A DNA stretch of 27,858 nucleotides. It comes from CAZGOM01 sp964542875. GTDB taxonomy: Bacteria > Planctomycetota > Phycisphaerae > Phycisphaerales > Phycisphaeraceae. Positions 1-8,180 of this stretch are shown in pieces. Numbering within the stretch: the first letter of the stretch is position 1; each line of letters starts with the position of its first letter. The stretch is taken from positions 1 through 27,858 of the forward strand of contig CAZIWA010000071.1 in assembly GCA_964542875.1 (NCBI GenBank), written 5' to 3'. A model generated the notes under the pieces. It had not been told where the DNA came from. It worked only from the letters and a program-made list of their open reading frames with translations, and did no database searches. The position numbers and the translations under genes are program-made.

Positions 1-533
1 TTGAGCCATTCTTTTTCAGGGTTCGGGTCCAACACCAGCACTGGCGTTTCCAGCCCCCCGTCGACGATGTACATTGCCCCGTTTTGAATGCAGATGCCCG
101 AAGGGTTGACCCATTTGCCGTCCTTGGTGTCCGGACGGTCGATGGCCTTGTCCAGCACCACTTCGATACCATCGCGCACCCGAATCATGTATGACCCAGG
201 CTTAAGCCGGTCGTCGGCGCGAGCCTGAATCGTCACGGGTTCGCTGATGGTGCCGGCATACAGGACGCGTTCGACGGCTTTGGATTTGGGATTTACAAGC
301 TCAACCAGCGCAAAACCTGAATCCGTCTTGGACCGGACAGTGATGACCTGACCCTTGCCGTCTTCGCTGGGCTTGATATCGATCATCCGCTTGCCGTTAC
401 CGTTGCCCGGCGGCTGCGCATGAAGGCCCACCAGTCCCGACATCGCCGCCAGTGCCGCAACCCCCGCTGCCAACACCCAGGATAATTTCTTTTTACGCAC
501 GCCCGGCTTGGGGCTGCCTTGCTCGATTGCCAC
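1..533 (-). CDS. Exported or membrane-anchored protein, partial (C-terminus outside window)
   Basis: I read this partial reading frame directly from the sequence. It starts at a GTG at 533, preceded by GGAG with a 6-nt spacer, and stays open for 177 codons to the left edge. The N-terminus is basic (PGVRKKK) and is followed by a hydrophobic stretch around residues 18-40 ending near LHAQ, which looks like a signal peptide or anchor. After that comes a region rich in beta-strand-like sequence. Near the edge it reads NPSGICIQNGAMYIVDGG and then LVLDPNPEKEW, reminiscent of NHL or other beta-propeller repeats, but too little is present to assign a family. The product is probably envelope-located. 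The function is unknown. Confidence is good for the gene and low for the fold. Confidence 0.75.
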   Translation of the reverse strand, partial: MAIEQGSPKPGVRKKKLSWVLAAGVAALAAMSGLVGLHAQPPGNGNGKRMIDIKPSEDGKGQVITVRSKTDSGFALVELVNPKSKAVERVLYAGTISEPVTIQARADDRLKPGSYMIRVRDGIEVVLDKAIDRPDTKDGKWVNPSGICIQNGAMYIVDGGLETPVLVLDPNPEKEWL

Positions 534-582
534 GCCAGTCTCCAAAAACACCGTTCTGACGGTTATATCTTGTCTCAATCTC

Positions 583-594
583 ACGTTATAACGT
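583..594. promoter_or_regulatory. 12-bp perfect palindrome upstream of the left-edge gene
   Basis: ACGTTATAACGT is a perfect palindrome about 50 bp upstream of the GTG start at 533. It sits in an AT-rich patch of otherwise GC-rich DNA. It could be a dimeric repressor site or part of a promoter region. No regulator is identified, and a palindrome of this length could arise by chance. Confidence 0.25.
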
Positions 595-630
595 TTACAA
601 GTCGGTCAACACCTGCCGATGATGATGACG

Positions 631-678
631 CGTCTGGTATTTAGACGGCTCAGCCTAATCCAAGGTTCCATAGGCTGA
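631..678. terminator. Two adjacent hairpins downstream of the PhyH-family gene
   Basis: A 5-bp stem (CGTCT/AGACG, 631-647) is followed by an 8-bp perfect stem (TCAGCCTA/TAGGCTGA, 650-657 with 671-678, 13-nt loop). They lie between the end of the dioxygenase-family gene at 714 and the next minus-strand start at 533. There is no clear U-tract, so factor-independent termination is uncertain. Position and structure fit a transcript 3' end. Confidence 0.4.
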
Positions 679-713
679 CAGTCTTTCACGCCGATGCCGG
701 TCGTAGAAATGTA

Positions 714-1463
714 TCAAGTCAAAGCGGGCCGACTCCACACGGATGGACCGGCCAGAATGTTTTTCTGGCGTTCGGTCAGGCCTTCGATGTCTGAATCCAT
801 CGGTTTCCCACCCCACTGCATGTACCCCGGGCAATACTTCATCAGCACGCTCCTGCGTTCACCGGTCTTGAGGGACCACGGCATGGTGCCGTGCGTAAGC
901 GCCTCGGTGAAGATCAGCACGTCTCCGGCGTTTTGGGGCACCTGACGCCACATGGGGTTGTCTTTCATGCTGTAGAGCCGATGCGGGGTCGGGTAGGCTG
1001 CCTTGTGAGAGCCGGGAATACAGATAAACCCGCCTGCGCCGGGTGGGATATCCGTCAGGGCGTAGCTCACCACAATGAGCCCGGTGTGCATCGCCCGACC
1101 GGTGGCCACATAAAAACATCCATAGCCAAACATGTTGGCCTCATGGTGCATCTCGTTGCCCTCAGGGGCCTTCTCGCCATCGGCAGACATCGCCATGCCG
1201 TAGGCGTGGTCAAGCCGGAATTTGGGGGCGATCAGCTCTTCCAGATGGCCAAACACGCTGGGATGGTCGATCAGATTGCGCCAATCCGGGCCCCAGGAGA
1301 GGAACTTGGAAAACCTCGAAAGATTGGCGTTGTTCTGCGCATCCTTGATCCCCTGCCGATCCATTTCAGCCCGCATCCTGACGACGGTGTCGGGATCAAG
1401 CGCGCCTTTGATCACGGTGTATCCCTGGACATCGAACATGTACTTTTGTTCATCAGTCATCAT
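714..1463 (-). CDS. Phytanoyl-CoA dioxygenase (PhyH) family protein
   Basis: The 249-residue protein resembles the PhyH group of Fe(II)/2-oxoglutarate oxygenases, which hydroxylate varied small molecules. Candidate iron ligands are H106 and E108 in MHHEAN, a His-x-Glu variant of the usual His-x-Asp, and H191 in EALTHGT. R203 or R204 in TGERRS is a candidate 2-oxoglutarate contact. The region GGFICIPGSHK (about 144-154) is typical of the family's double-stranded beta-helix. The length fits a single-domain cytoplasmic enzyme. Two ATG codons open the frame; the second (1460) is better spaced from an AAGG. It is the last gene of a minus-strand group with the Sir2 and SDR genes (72-nt gap). The substrate cannot be inferred. 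Confidence 0.85.
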   Translation of the reverse strand: MMTDEQKYMFDVQGYTVIKGALDPDTVVRMRAEMDRQGIKDAQNNANLSRFSKFLSWGPDWRNLIDHPSVFGHLEELIAPKFRLDHAYGMAMSADGEKAPEGNEMHHEANMFGYGCFYVATGRAMHTGLIVVSYALTDIPPGAGGFICIPGSHKAAYPTPHRLYSMKDNPMWRQVPQNAGDVLIFTEALTHGTMPWSLKTGERRSVLMKYCPGYMQWGGKPMDSDIEGLTERQKNILAGPSVWSRPALT

Positions 1464-1501
1464 GGCCTTGATTCCACTAAAGTTTGATCATGTAAGTGAC
1501 T

Positions 1502-1530
1502 TCACGGATCGCGGTCCCATTATTCCGTGA
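1502..1530. other. 7-bp inverted repeat between the Sir2 and PhyH-family genes
   Basis: TCACGGA and TCCGTGA are separated by 15 nt in the 72-nt gap between the two minus-strand genes. The hairpin could attenuate transcription or protect an RNA end. There is no U-tract, so I do not call a terminator. Confidence 0.3.
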
Positions 1531-1535
1531 CGGTT

Positions 1536-2291
1536 CTAATTGGCAAGAGCCATGCTCACCAATTCGGGTAAAACTTCGCCTGTTTTGCCTTGGATCGACC
1601 AAGTCATCCGGTCGGAGTAGTCGGTGGGCGCAAGGTTCACCTCCAGCACGTTGGCCCGTGCCTGGATGGCCAGATCGATCAAGCCCGCTGCGGGGTGAAC
1701 CACGCTGCTGGTACCGAGGCTCATGAACAAATCCGCCTGTTGCGCCGCCAAGGCCGCAGCCCTCAACACGGCATGATCCAGGTTCTCACCAAACCAGACC
1801 ACACCCGGCCTGCGATTACCGGAGCAGGCGCATTTCACCGGGTATTTCTCGAATGCAGGTCCGGTTTCCAACTTTGCCTCACCGCAGCGGACACACCGCC
1901 AGACATGGAGCGTGCCGTGCAGCTCAAGCACATCGGATGACCCGGCGCTCTGATGCAGCCGATCGACATTTTGGGTGATGAGCGTAAAACGGTTTCCCGC
2001 TGCTTTCGTGGCTTGCTGTAGCTTGGCCAGGGCGACATGTCCGGCGTTGGGCTTGCATCCGGCGACCTGGCACCGCCGCTGGTCGTACCAGCGTGAAACA
2101 AACTCCGGATCCCGCATGAACGCTTGCGGCGTCGCCAGGTCTTCCGCTTTAAACCGGCTCCAAAGGCCTGTCAGTGCGTCACGAAACGTGGCAATCCCAG
2201 ATTCGGCGCTGACCCCGGCCCCGGTGAGCACGACGATATGCCGGGCCGTACGGAGGGCGTGAATCAACGCTGGGTCGTTAATCGTCGTCAT
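1536..2291 (-). CDS. cobB: Sir2-family NAD-dependent protein deacylase (class III type)
   Basis: The 251-residue protein has the full set of sirtuin motifs. These are GAGVSAESGI at 24-33 (NAD binding), TQNVD at 106-110, the catalytic histidine H125 in ELHG, and a zinc site of C133, C136, C154 and C156. Y69 and R72 (YDQR) match the Tyr-x-x-Arg signature of class III sirtuins such as E. coli CobB and human SIRT5, which favour succinyl- and malonyl-lysine. The protein is therefore probably a cytoplasmic lysine deacylase that consumes NAD and forms O-acyl-ADP-ribose; the acyl preference is inferred. It lies 20 nt downstream of the SDR gene and is probably co-transcribed. The ribosome-binding site is weak, suggesting coupled translation. 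Confidence 0.93.
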   Translation of the reverse strand: MTTINDPALIHALRTARHIVVLTGAGVSAESGIATFRDALTGLWSRFKAEDLATPQAFMRDPEFVSRWYDQRRCQVAGCKPNAGHVALAKLQQATKAAGNRFTLITQNVDRLHQSAGSSDVLELHGTLHVWRCVRCGEAKLETGPAFEKYPVKCACSGNRRPGVVWFGENLDHAVLRAAALAAQQADLFMSLGTSSVVHPAAGLIDLAIQARANVLEVNLAPTDYSDRMTWSIQGKTGEVLPELVSMALAN

Positions 2292-2311
2292 GATTCAAAA
2301 GGGTAACAACC

Positions 2312-3253
2312 TCAACGCGACAAGCGGCACAAATCCTTGGCGGCAGCAGCCCAATCCGGATAGGTGAACGTAAAGCCCGAAGCGCTGAGCTTGCCGGGAA
2401 TCACCCGCCTGCTCTTTAGGATCAATTCGGATTCCGAGCGCAGAATGAATGTGCCGACCTCCACCATCCATGCCGTGGCGGGCAGACCGACCGGCATGCC
2501 CCAGGCCTTGCGTATCTCGCGCATAAACTCGCATTGGGGAAGCGGATTGGGGGTCGCAATATTGACCGGGCCCTGAAGCTCCTTGTGGGTGATGATCCAG
2601 TTGATTGCCCGGTAAAAGTCCTGCGTGTGGACCCAGGACATGAACTGACGTCCGCCCGCGACGCTGCCGCCGAGCCCGAACCTGGCCAGACCCAGCAGCA
2701 TGGCGAATGCACCGCCTGGCGTGGGCGCCATCACCATGGCCGAACGCAGCAGCACCATGCGTGTTCCCGGTGGCTTGGCCTTGTTTGCAGCAGCTTCCCA
2801 GGACTTGGCCACATCGATGCTGAAGTTCCAGGTATCAGGCGCGCCGGGTTCGTTTCCCCCCAGTACGCCTGTCGCTTCGTCGTTGGGCGCGCCGTAGGTG
2901 TGCGCATAAATCGTCGCTGTGCTGGATTGCAGCCAAAGCCCGACGGGAGACTTGGTCTGCGCAACGGCCTCGCCCAGTACGCGTGTGGAAGCGACACGCG
3001 AATCCATGATTTCTTTTCGGTTCTGAGGGTTGTAACGACAGTTGACGCTCCGGCCTGCCAGGTTGATCAGCACGTCTGCGCCGTCAAGTTCTCTGGCCCA
3101 GGTCCCAAGCGTTTGCCCATCCCAGAGCACCACCCTGCCTGGCGAGGGCCTCATGGACCGGGCCAGTACCACCACATCATGCCCATCGGCGACAAACCGT
3201 TGCACAAGGTCACCTCCCAATTGCCCAATGCCTCCCGCGATAACGACTTTCAT
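2312..3253 (-). CDS. TIGR01777-type NAD(P)-binding SDR protein (epimerase-like)
   Basis: The protein is about 313 residues. It starts MKVVIAGGIGQLGG, giving a Rossmann GxxGxxG loop at about residues 7-13. The ending, with KSRRVIPGKL and GFTFTYPDW, matches the C-terminal DUF1731 region of the TIGR01777 family (human SDR39U1, E. coli YfcH). The body carries AGRSVNCRYN and SSTATIY segments typical of that family. These proteins are predicted NAD(P)-dependent, but their substrates are mostly unknown. I chose the ATG at 3253 because GGAG lies 7 nt upstream; a GTG at 3265 would add four residues and lose that site. It is the first gene of the SDR-Sir2-PhyH group. Confidence 0.88.
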   Translation of the reverse strand: MKVVIAGGIGQLGGDLVQRFVADGHDVVVLARSMRPSPGRVVLWDGQTLGTWARELDGADVLINLAGRSVNCRYNPQNRKEIMDSRVASTRVLGEAVAQTKSPVGLWLQSSTATIYAHTYGAPNDEATGVLGGNEPGAPDTWNFSIDVAKSWEAAANKAKPPGTRMVLLRSAMVMAPTPGGAFAMLLGLARFGLGGSVAGGRQFMSWVHTQDFYRAINWIITHKELQGPVNIATPNPLPQCEFMREIRKAWGMPVGLPATAWMVEVGTFILRSESELILKSRRVIPGKLSASGFTFTYPDWAAAAKDLCRLSR

Positions 3254-3280
3254 AACCCGCTCCACTTTGGTATTTTCGAT

Positions 3281-3300
3281 ATTTCTGTTTTAACAGAAAT
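3281..3300. promoter_or_regulatory. Perfect 9-bp inverted repeat (candidate operator) upstream of the SDR gene
   Basis: ATTTCTGTT-TT-AACAGAAAT lies 28-47 bp upstream of the ATG at 3253. It is AT-rich, so it is unlikely to be a terminator. It sits where the promoter of the SDR-Sir2-PhyH group should be, just downstream of a TTGATA that could be a -35 element. A dimeric regulator site is the simplest reading. The half-site spacing does not match the LexA-type CTGT-N8-ACAG box. Confidence 0.45.
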
Positions 3301-3372
3301 AAAAGACATATCAACCCGCATTCGTCATGCTGCGACAAATCGCCTGCACGCTGAAAGCCCTGCCACAAAGCA

Positions 3373-3406
3373 CAACGGGTTTCGCGCCATTGCGCGAAAC
3401 CCGTTG
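3373..3406 (-). terminator. Terminator-like hairpin after clpC
   Basis: This is a perfect 15-bp stem with a 4-nt loop. The left arm is 3373-3387 and the right arm 3392-3406, with core GGGTTTCGCGC / GCGCGAAACCC. It begins 26 nt beyond the clpC stop codon. The following sequence on the minus strand has only a short T-run (TGCTTTGT). The stem is the strongest in the window and separates clpC from the SDR gene. Confidence 0.8.
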
Positions 3407-3431
3407 CATTCAAGCTTCAATTTCATCAAAC

Positions 3432-6050
3432 TCAGGTCGAAGAGCTTTCAGCGGCCGGAGGAGTCGTCGGCCCCGAAGCGGCTGGTGCGGGCGGCACCGG
3501 GCGCTCGCGGCTTTCCTTCTGCTCTCCAGGCAGCGTCAGGCCTGAAACTTCGCCTTCCACCACATAGAGCCGAATCGTTTCGGCACCGTCATCCTTGGTC
3601 CCGTGGATCACGTTGCCAGGTTTGAACTCACCGCGCAGGATCGACTCCGAAAGCGGGTCTTCCACTTGCTGCTCCAGCGCACGGCGCAGAGGCCGAGCGC
3701 CAAAGTCAGGGTTGTAGCCCTTTTCGATCAGAAAATCCTTGGCCTTGTCATCCATCTTGAGCACCATCGCCCGCTCAGCCAGCCGCTTTTGCAGCTTCTT
3801 GAGTTCGTATTCGATGATGTTCACCAGGTTTTCGCGCGTCAGCGGGCGAAAGACGATCACGTCGTCCAACCGGTTGACGAACTCCGGCCTGAAGTACCGT
3901 TGGATTTCCTGCAGCAAGGTGGACTTGATCTTGGTGTAGTTGGCTTCTTCGTTGGCCTTTTGGAAGCCGAAGCCGCCTTTGTTCTTGATCAGTTCCGCGC
4001 CGATGTTGGAGGTCATGATCAGCACGACGTTGCGGAAGTCCACATGGCGACCGAAGCTGTCGGTGAGCTGGCCTTCTTCCATCACCTGCAGCAGCATGTT
4101 GAACACGTCCGGATGAGCCTTTTCGATTTCGTCCAGCAGGACGACCGCGTAAGGCCGACGGCGAATGCGCTCGGTGAGCTGGCCGCCTTCTTCATAACCG
4201 ACGTAGCCCGGAGGCGCGCCGATGAGTCGGCTGACGTTGTGCTTCTCCATGTATTCAGACATGTCGATGCGGATGACCGCGTCTTCATGACCGAACATGA
4301 ACTCCGCGAGGCTCTTGGAGAGCAGGGTCTTACCCACGCCCGAAGGACCGACGAAGATAAAGCTGCCCATCGGACGACGCGGGTCTTTAAGGCCCGAGCG
4401 CGCACGCCGGATCGCCTTGGAAATGGCCTTGATGGCCTCGTCCTGGCTGATCACATGCTTGTGCAGCTCTTCTTCAAGCTTCAGCAGCCGTTCGGATTCG
4501 GCCTTCTCAAGCCGTGTGAGCGGAATACCCGTCATCTTGCTGACAACTTCAGCGATGACATCTTCATCCACCACGCCGTCGACTTCCTTGGCCTTGTTGC
4601 GCCACTCCTTCTGGAGGGTTTCCTTCTTCTTACGAAGCTCTTCGGCCTTGTCGCGCAGTTCCGCAGCGCGTTCATAATCAGCAGCGCGCACGGCGTTGTC
4701 CTTCTCGATGGAGAGCCGTTCGATCTGCTCTTCGATGTCCGCCATATTCGGCGGCTTGGACATGCTCTTGAGCCGAATGCGCGCGCCGGCTTCATCGATC
4801 ACGTCGATGCTCTTGTCGGGCTGAACGCGCGCGGTGATGTACCGTGTCGAAAGCTCCACAGCCGCCCGGATGGCGCTGTCGGTGATCTGCACACGGTGGT
4901 GAGCTTCGTACCGATCACGCAGACCCTGGAGAATCTGAATGGTTTCCGTCGGATTCGGCGGTTCAACCAGAATCGTCTGGAACCGGCGTTCAAGTGCGCC
5001 GTCCTTCTCGATGTACTTGCGGTATTCGTCCAGCGTGGTCGCGCCGATGCACTGGATTTCGCCGCGCGAGAGCGCGGGTTTGAGCACGTTGGATGCGTCG
5101 ATTGCGCCTTCAGCGCCACCCGCGCCGACCAGGGTGTGCAGTTCGTCGATGAACAGCAGCACGTTCTTGGCCCTGCGCACTTCGTTCATCACGGCCTTGA
5201 TGCGTTCTTCAAACTGGCCGCGGTACTTGGTGCCGGCGACCATCATCGCCAGGTCCAGCACAACGATGCGCCGGTCCAGCAGGATCTCGGGCACTTCCTT
5301 GTTGATGATCGCCTGGGCAAGTCCTTCAACGATCGCGGTCTTGCCCACGCCGGCTTCACCCAGCAGCACCGGATTGTTCTTGGTGCGGCGGCAGAGGATC
5401 TGAATCAGGCGTTCGATTTCATTGGCGCGCCCGATCACGGGGTCCAGGGTGCCTTCGGTGGCCAGTTCAGTCAGGTCGCGGCCGAAACTGTCGAGTGCGG
5501 GCGTCTTGCTCTTGGAGTTTTTGCCGCCAGGCTGTTCGCCGGGAGCGCCGCCTGTGATAGACGGGTTGGCCTGCCCGGGTTGGTTGCGCTGGCTCTCATC
5601 TTGTTCGCTGTTGCCGGCGCCAAGGAGGTTGAGCACTTCATCACGCACTTCGTCGAGCTTGAGGCTCAAGTTCATCAGTACCTGGGCGGCCACGCCCTCA
5701 TGCTCACGCAGCAGGCCAAGGAGCAGGTGCTCCGTGCCCACATAGTTGTGGTTGAGGTTGCGTGCCTCCTCGATGGCGTACTCGATCACCTTCTTGGCGC
5801 GAGGGGTCTGAGGCAGCTTGCCCATGGTGACCATGTCCGGTCCGGACTTGACGAGCTTCTCGACCTCAAGGCGGACCTTGCGCAAGTCGACGTCCAGGTT
5901 CTTAAGAACGTTAGCGCCCACGCCTGATCCTTCTTTGACCAGGCCCAGGAGAATGTGTTCGGTTCCGATGTACTCATGGTTAAAGCGCTGGGCTTCCTGA
6001 TTAGCCAGCGCCATCACCTTTCGGGCCCGGTCGGTAAAGCGTTCGAACAT
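3432..6050 (-). CDS. clpC: ClpC-type Clp protease ATP-binding subunit (AAA+ unfoldase)
   Basis: The 872-residue HSP100 protein would unfold substrates for ClpP. The N-terminal Clp repeat domain starts MFERFTDRARKV and includes two EYIGTEHILLG/NYVGTEHLLLG repeats. The first AAA+ module has Walker A GEAGVGKT (about 233) and Walker B LLFIDEL (about 300). A middle domain carries a UVR motif (DYERAAELRDKAEEL, about 460). The second AAA+ module has GPSGVGKT (about 570) and VVLLDEIEKAH. GGFGFQ (about 695) occupies the ClpP-docking loop. The C-terminal tail is Pro/Ser/Glu-rich. The frame is open back to 6125, but the ATG at 6050 has AAAGGG six nt upstream and gives the conserved N-terminus. No CtsR-like box is evident upstream. 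A terminator hairpin follows. Confidence 0.96.
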   Translation of the reverse strand: MFERFTDRARKVMALANQEAQRFNHEYIGTEHILLGLVKEGSGVGANVLKNLDVDLRKVRLEVEKLVKSGPDMVTMGKLPQTPRAKKVIEYAIEEARNLNHNYVGTEHLLLGLLREHEGVAAQVLMNLSLKLDEVRDEVLNLLGAGNSEQDESQRNQPGQANPSITGGAPGEQPGGKNSKSKTPALDSFGRDLTELATEGTLDPVIGRANEIERLIQILCRRTKNNPVLLGEAGVGKTAIVEGLAQAIINKEVPEILLDRRIVVLDLAMMVAGTKYRGQFEERIKAVMNEVRRAKNVLLFIDELHTLVGAGGAEGAIDASNVLKPALSRGEIQCIGATTLDEYRKYIEKDGALERRFQTILVEPPNPTETIQILQGLRDRYEAHHRVQITDSAIRAAVELSTRYITARVQPDKSIDVIDEAGARIRLKSMSKPPNMADIEEQIERLSIEKDNAVRAADYERAAELRDKAEELRKKKETLQKEWRNKAKEVDGVVDEDVIAEVVSKMTGIPLTRLEKAESERLLKLEEELHKHVISQDEAIKAISKAIRRARSGLKDPRRPMGSFIFVGPSGVGKTLLSKSLAEFMFGHEDAVIRIDMSEYMEKHNVSRLIGAPPGYVGYEEGGQLTERIRRRPYAVVLLDEIEKAHPDVFNMLLQVMEEGQLTDSFGRHVDFRNVVLIMTSNIGAELIKNKGGFGFQKANEEANYTKIKSTLLQEIQRYFRPEFVNRLDDVIVFRPLTRENLVNIIEYELKKLQKRLAERAMVLKMDDKAKDFLIEKGYNPDFGARPLRRALEQQVEDPLSESILRGEFKPGNVIHGTKDDGAETIRLYVVEGEVSGLTLPGEQKESRERPVPPAPAASGPTTPPAAESSST

Positions 6051-6125
6051 GTCCATCCCTTTCCATCCTGTGAGGGCTTTACCCCACTGCACGGTATCGT
6101 TTGGGTGAGTCGGCCAGTGCGGCAT

Positions 6126-6617
6126 TAAAGAGCCTCACTGGCTTACAAGCGAATCATATTGCCTTTGCATGAAGAAAGCGACTTGGCCGCAAAAAGTTGC
6201 TTGATATGCCAGCCAAACCCCGGAGATTGCGCCCTATGAGCAGCCATGAGGCGCATAACTTCTCAAGGCCTGATACTACCGGCGATGCGTGAGGGGCACA
6301 CTAAAACTGCCAAATTGACATTCGCCGGGAAGCCGATGCAGCCGGAGCAAACTGCCATTGAGGGTGCAGAGGGACGGCCGCTTGCCTTCGCTGAAGCAGG
6401 AGCGGCATTCCATCACACGTGGAATCCATATATTCAGCAGGAATTCCATTGGTCATCCCCTTGCCGATGACGGGGATTGTGTTAGCATCACACGGGGTGT
6501 CCCGAGCACCACCGCCAGGCTCCCAAGCACAAGGCGGCACCGGAATTATCTATCATCATTCGTTGACGGGATCTGACATCTGGGGAGTCCGGCACCGTTC
6601 AAGCGGATAGCAAGCGT
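6126..6617. other. Gene-poor divergent intergenic region upstream of clpC and the zinc-ribbon gene
   Basis: No convincing coding region lies here; the short open frames lack ribosome-binding sites and recognisable sequence. It should hold both divergent promoters. On the minus side, ATCATA at 6153-6158 reads TATGAT, a good -10 for clpC, but with a poor -35. On the plus side, TTGCCG and TAGCAT separated by 16 nt (6461-6488) are a weak candidate. An inverted repeat, ATTCCA-N7-TGGAAT, lies at 6407-6425. I see no riboswitch or tRNA fold. Confidence 0.5.
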
Positions 6618-8165
6618 ATGGCCGATTCGGATTCAACCTACATTGGCTGCCCCAACTGCGGGGTCCGATATCGCTGGCGCAACGAGTTGGCGAGCAAGAA
6701 GATCCTTTGCCCATGCGGCTGCAAGTTTCGCATGCCCAATCTTGCCGCGGGCCCCCCGACCACCATCACGCTTCCCCCCAAAGGCAACGCCGTTACCGCC
6801 AATGCCGGTCTGCGTTCCGGTTCCGGAGCGGACTCAGGCGAGCCTCAGCCCATTGCCACCAGTGACGCCGTGGGTGAACTGGCCCGGCTTCATCTGCTGG
6901 ATGACCTGAAACAGAAAATCGACAACGACGGCACGCTCGCCTCGGGCCGGTTTGTGATGCCCAGCAACAATCCCGACCGGGAAATCGATCGCTCATCCAG
7001 CCACAGGCCCCCTGCCGGGCCAACCGTAGGCGAAGACGGCCGGCTCCAGCTTGATCTGGACGATCCCCTCCTCCCCACCCAACCGGATGAACCCGCTCCC
7101 GTGGGCTCGGGTAATTCACCCCGGCCTGATGCGTTTGATGACTCGCACAACACCGGCAACTACGACCTGAACCTGGACGCATTCACCCCTGCGTCAGCGG
7201 TCATCAACCCCAACGATACTTCCCTGGGCGATCTTCCCCGGCCCAAACCTGATTCCAATGGCGCCATGGCGGTCGGCGAAGCGCTCTCCCGTGCGGACAT
7301 GAAAAAACGCCGGCGCGACGAGGAAGAGCAGGAAGTGGCCAACGACCACCTGCGCCGGGCTTACGTCTATCCCTTGAGCTGCATCATCTTCGGCCTCGCG
7401 TTGATCGTTTTGAACATCCTGGTGCTGGGTCCGAAAATCGACCACATGAAGGCCAGCCAAAGCGCCATTGAAAATGCCAATGACGCCAAATCCGGCCGCG
7501 GTTCAGGTCACTCCATGTTCGGAGGCTTTGGCGGCTTTGATGACAGCCCCAGCAAGGATGAACCCGATAAGCGCATTGTGCAGGACAACAGCAAGCCGGC
7601 CACCACGCCGGAGACCATCGCCCTCGTTAAAAACGCCCAAAAGAGCGACGGAACGGCGGTACCTTCCAAGGCCCACACCATCCCCGGCAACCTCCTGGCC
7701 CGGGAATCCAATGCGGAATACGGCAGGCTTAAGGCCGCCTACGACGCCGAAGTGGAAGCCCCGAAATGGATGATCCTCCGATCCGTGAGATCCGTCATCT
7801 TCATGTTCCTCTCGACGGTGTTCGGCTTCATCGGCTTGTTGCTTTGCGTCAAGATCATGGGCTCTGCCTTTGACGGCATCATCTCCACGATGCTGAAACT
7901 CATTGCTATCGCCTTCGTGCTCGAAGGATCGTTGACATGTGTAGAGTCCTGCCTGGACCTCATCACCGATGGCCTGGGCACTTCCAGCATGAGCTGGGTG
8001 ATGACAGGCGCCGTCGGATACGGTCTTTTCTGGGCCATGTGCGCATGGCTCCTGGAAATGAACCCGATGGAAATCACCATCATGTACGCCAGCGTGTACA
8101 TCCTCTCCAAGGTGGTGCTCATCGCCCTGGTGGTATATGTCTTCCTGGTTCTTGGCGTCACTTAG
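6618..8165 (+). CDS. Zinc-ribbon membrane protein of unknown function
   Basis: The 515-residue protein is unrecognised. It opens with a probable zinc ribbon: CPNC at 11-14 and CPCGC at 31-35. A long, low-complexity, Pro/Asp/Asn-rich linker follows (about 40-235), then a charged KKRRRDEEEQE patch and one membrane segment (about 248-270). A second polar region rich in Gly and Asp (about 275-375) includes GGFGGFDDS. The C-terminal part has about four hydrophobic segments (390-415, 417-445, 458-478, 485-513). The basic patch before the first helix suggests a cytoplasmic zinc ribbon tethered to the membrane. Similar layouts are common in planctomycetes. The ribosome-binding site is poor (no GGAG near the ATG). 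It stands alone on the plus strand and converges with nadD, 15 nt away. Confidence 0.8.
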   Translation: MADSDSTYIGCPNCGVRYRWRNELASKKILCPCGCKFRMPNLAAGPPTTITLPPKGNAVTANAGLRSGSGADSGEPQPIATSDAVGELARLHLLDDLKQKIDNDGTLASGRFVMPSNNPDREIDRSSSHRPPAGPTVGEDGRLQLDLDDPLLPTQPDEPAPVGSGNSPRPDAFDDSHNTGNYDLNLDAFTPASAVINPNDTSLGDLPRPKPDSNGAMAVGEALSRADMKKRRRDEEEQEVANDHLRRAYVYPLSCIIFGLALIVLNILVLGPKIDHMKASQSAIENANDAKSGRGSGHSMFGGFGGFDDSPSKDEPDKRIVQDNSKPATTPETIALVKNAQKSDGTAVPSKAHTIPGNLLARESNAEYGRLKAAYDAEVEAPKWMILRSVRSVIFMFLSTVFGFIGLLLCVKIMGSAFDGIISTMLKLIAIAFVLEGSLTCVESCLDLITDGLGTSSMSWVMTGAVGYGLFWAMCAWLLEMNPMEITIMYASVYILSKVVLIALVVYVFLVLGVT

Positions 8166-8180
8166 CCGGCCTGGCCGACT

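Noticed and set aside
3281..3300. LexA/SOS box reading of the palindrome upstream of the SDR gene
   Set aside because: It contains CTGT and ACAG, but they are 4 nt apart rather than 8, and no SOS-type gene follows.
2534..3625. 363-codon plus-strand open frame across the SDR gene and its upstream region
   Set aside because: It spans a conserved antisense gene, a terminator and the clpC 3' end, so it cannot be a real single gene.
3603..5927. Long open frame (774 codons) on the plus strand opposite clpC
   Set aside because: It lies entirely antisense to a clearly conserved clpC, has His/Asp/Leu-rich composition typical of reverse-frame reading of GC-rich genes, and shows no recognisable domain.
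6301..6540. 79-codon minus-strand open frame in the region upstream of the zinc-ribbon gene
   Set aside because: No ribosome-binding site, no recognisable sequence, and it overlaps the expected promoter region.
6126..6617. tRNA, riboswitch or other structured RNA in the largest intergenic gap
   Set aside because: Only short inverted repeats are present. No cloverleaf and no recognisable riboswitch core could be drawn by eye.
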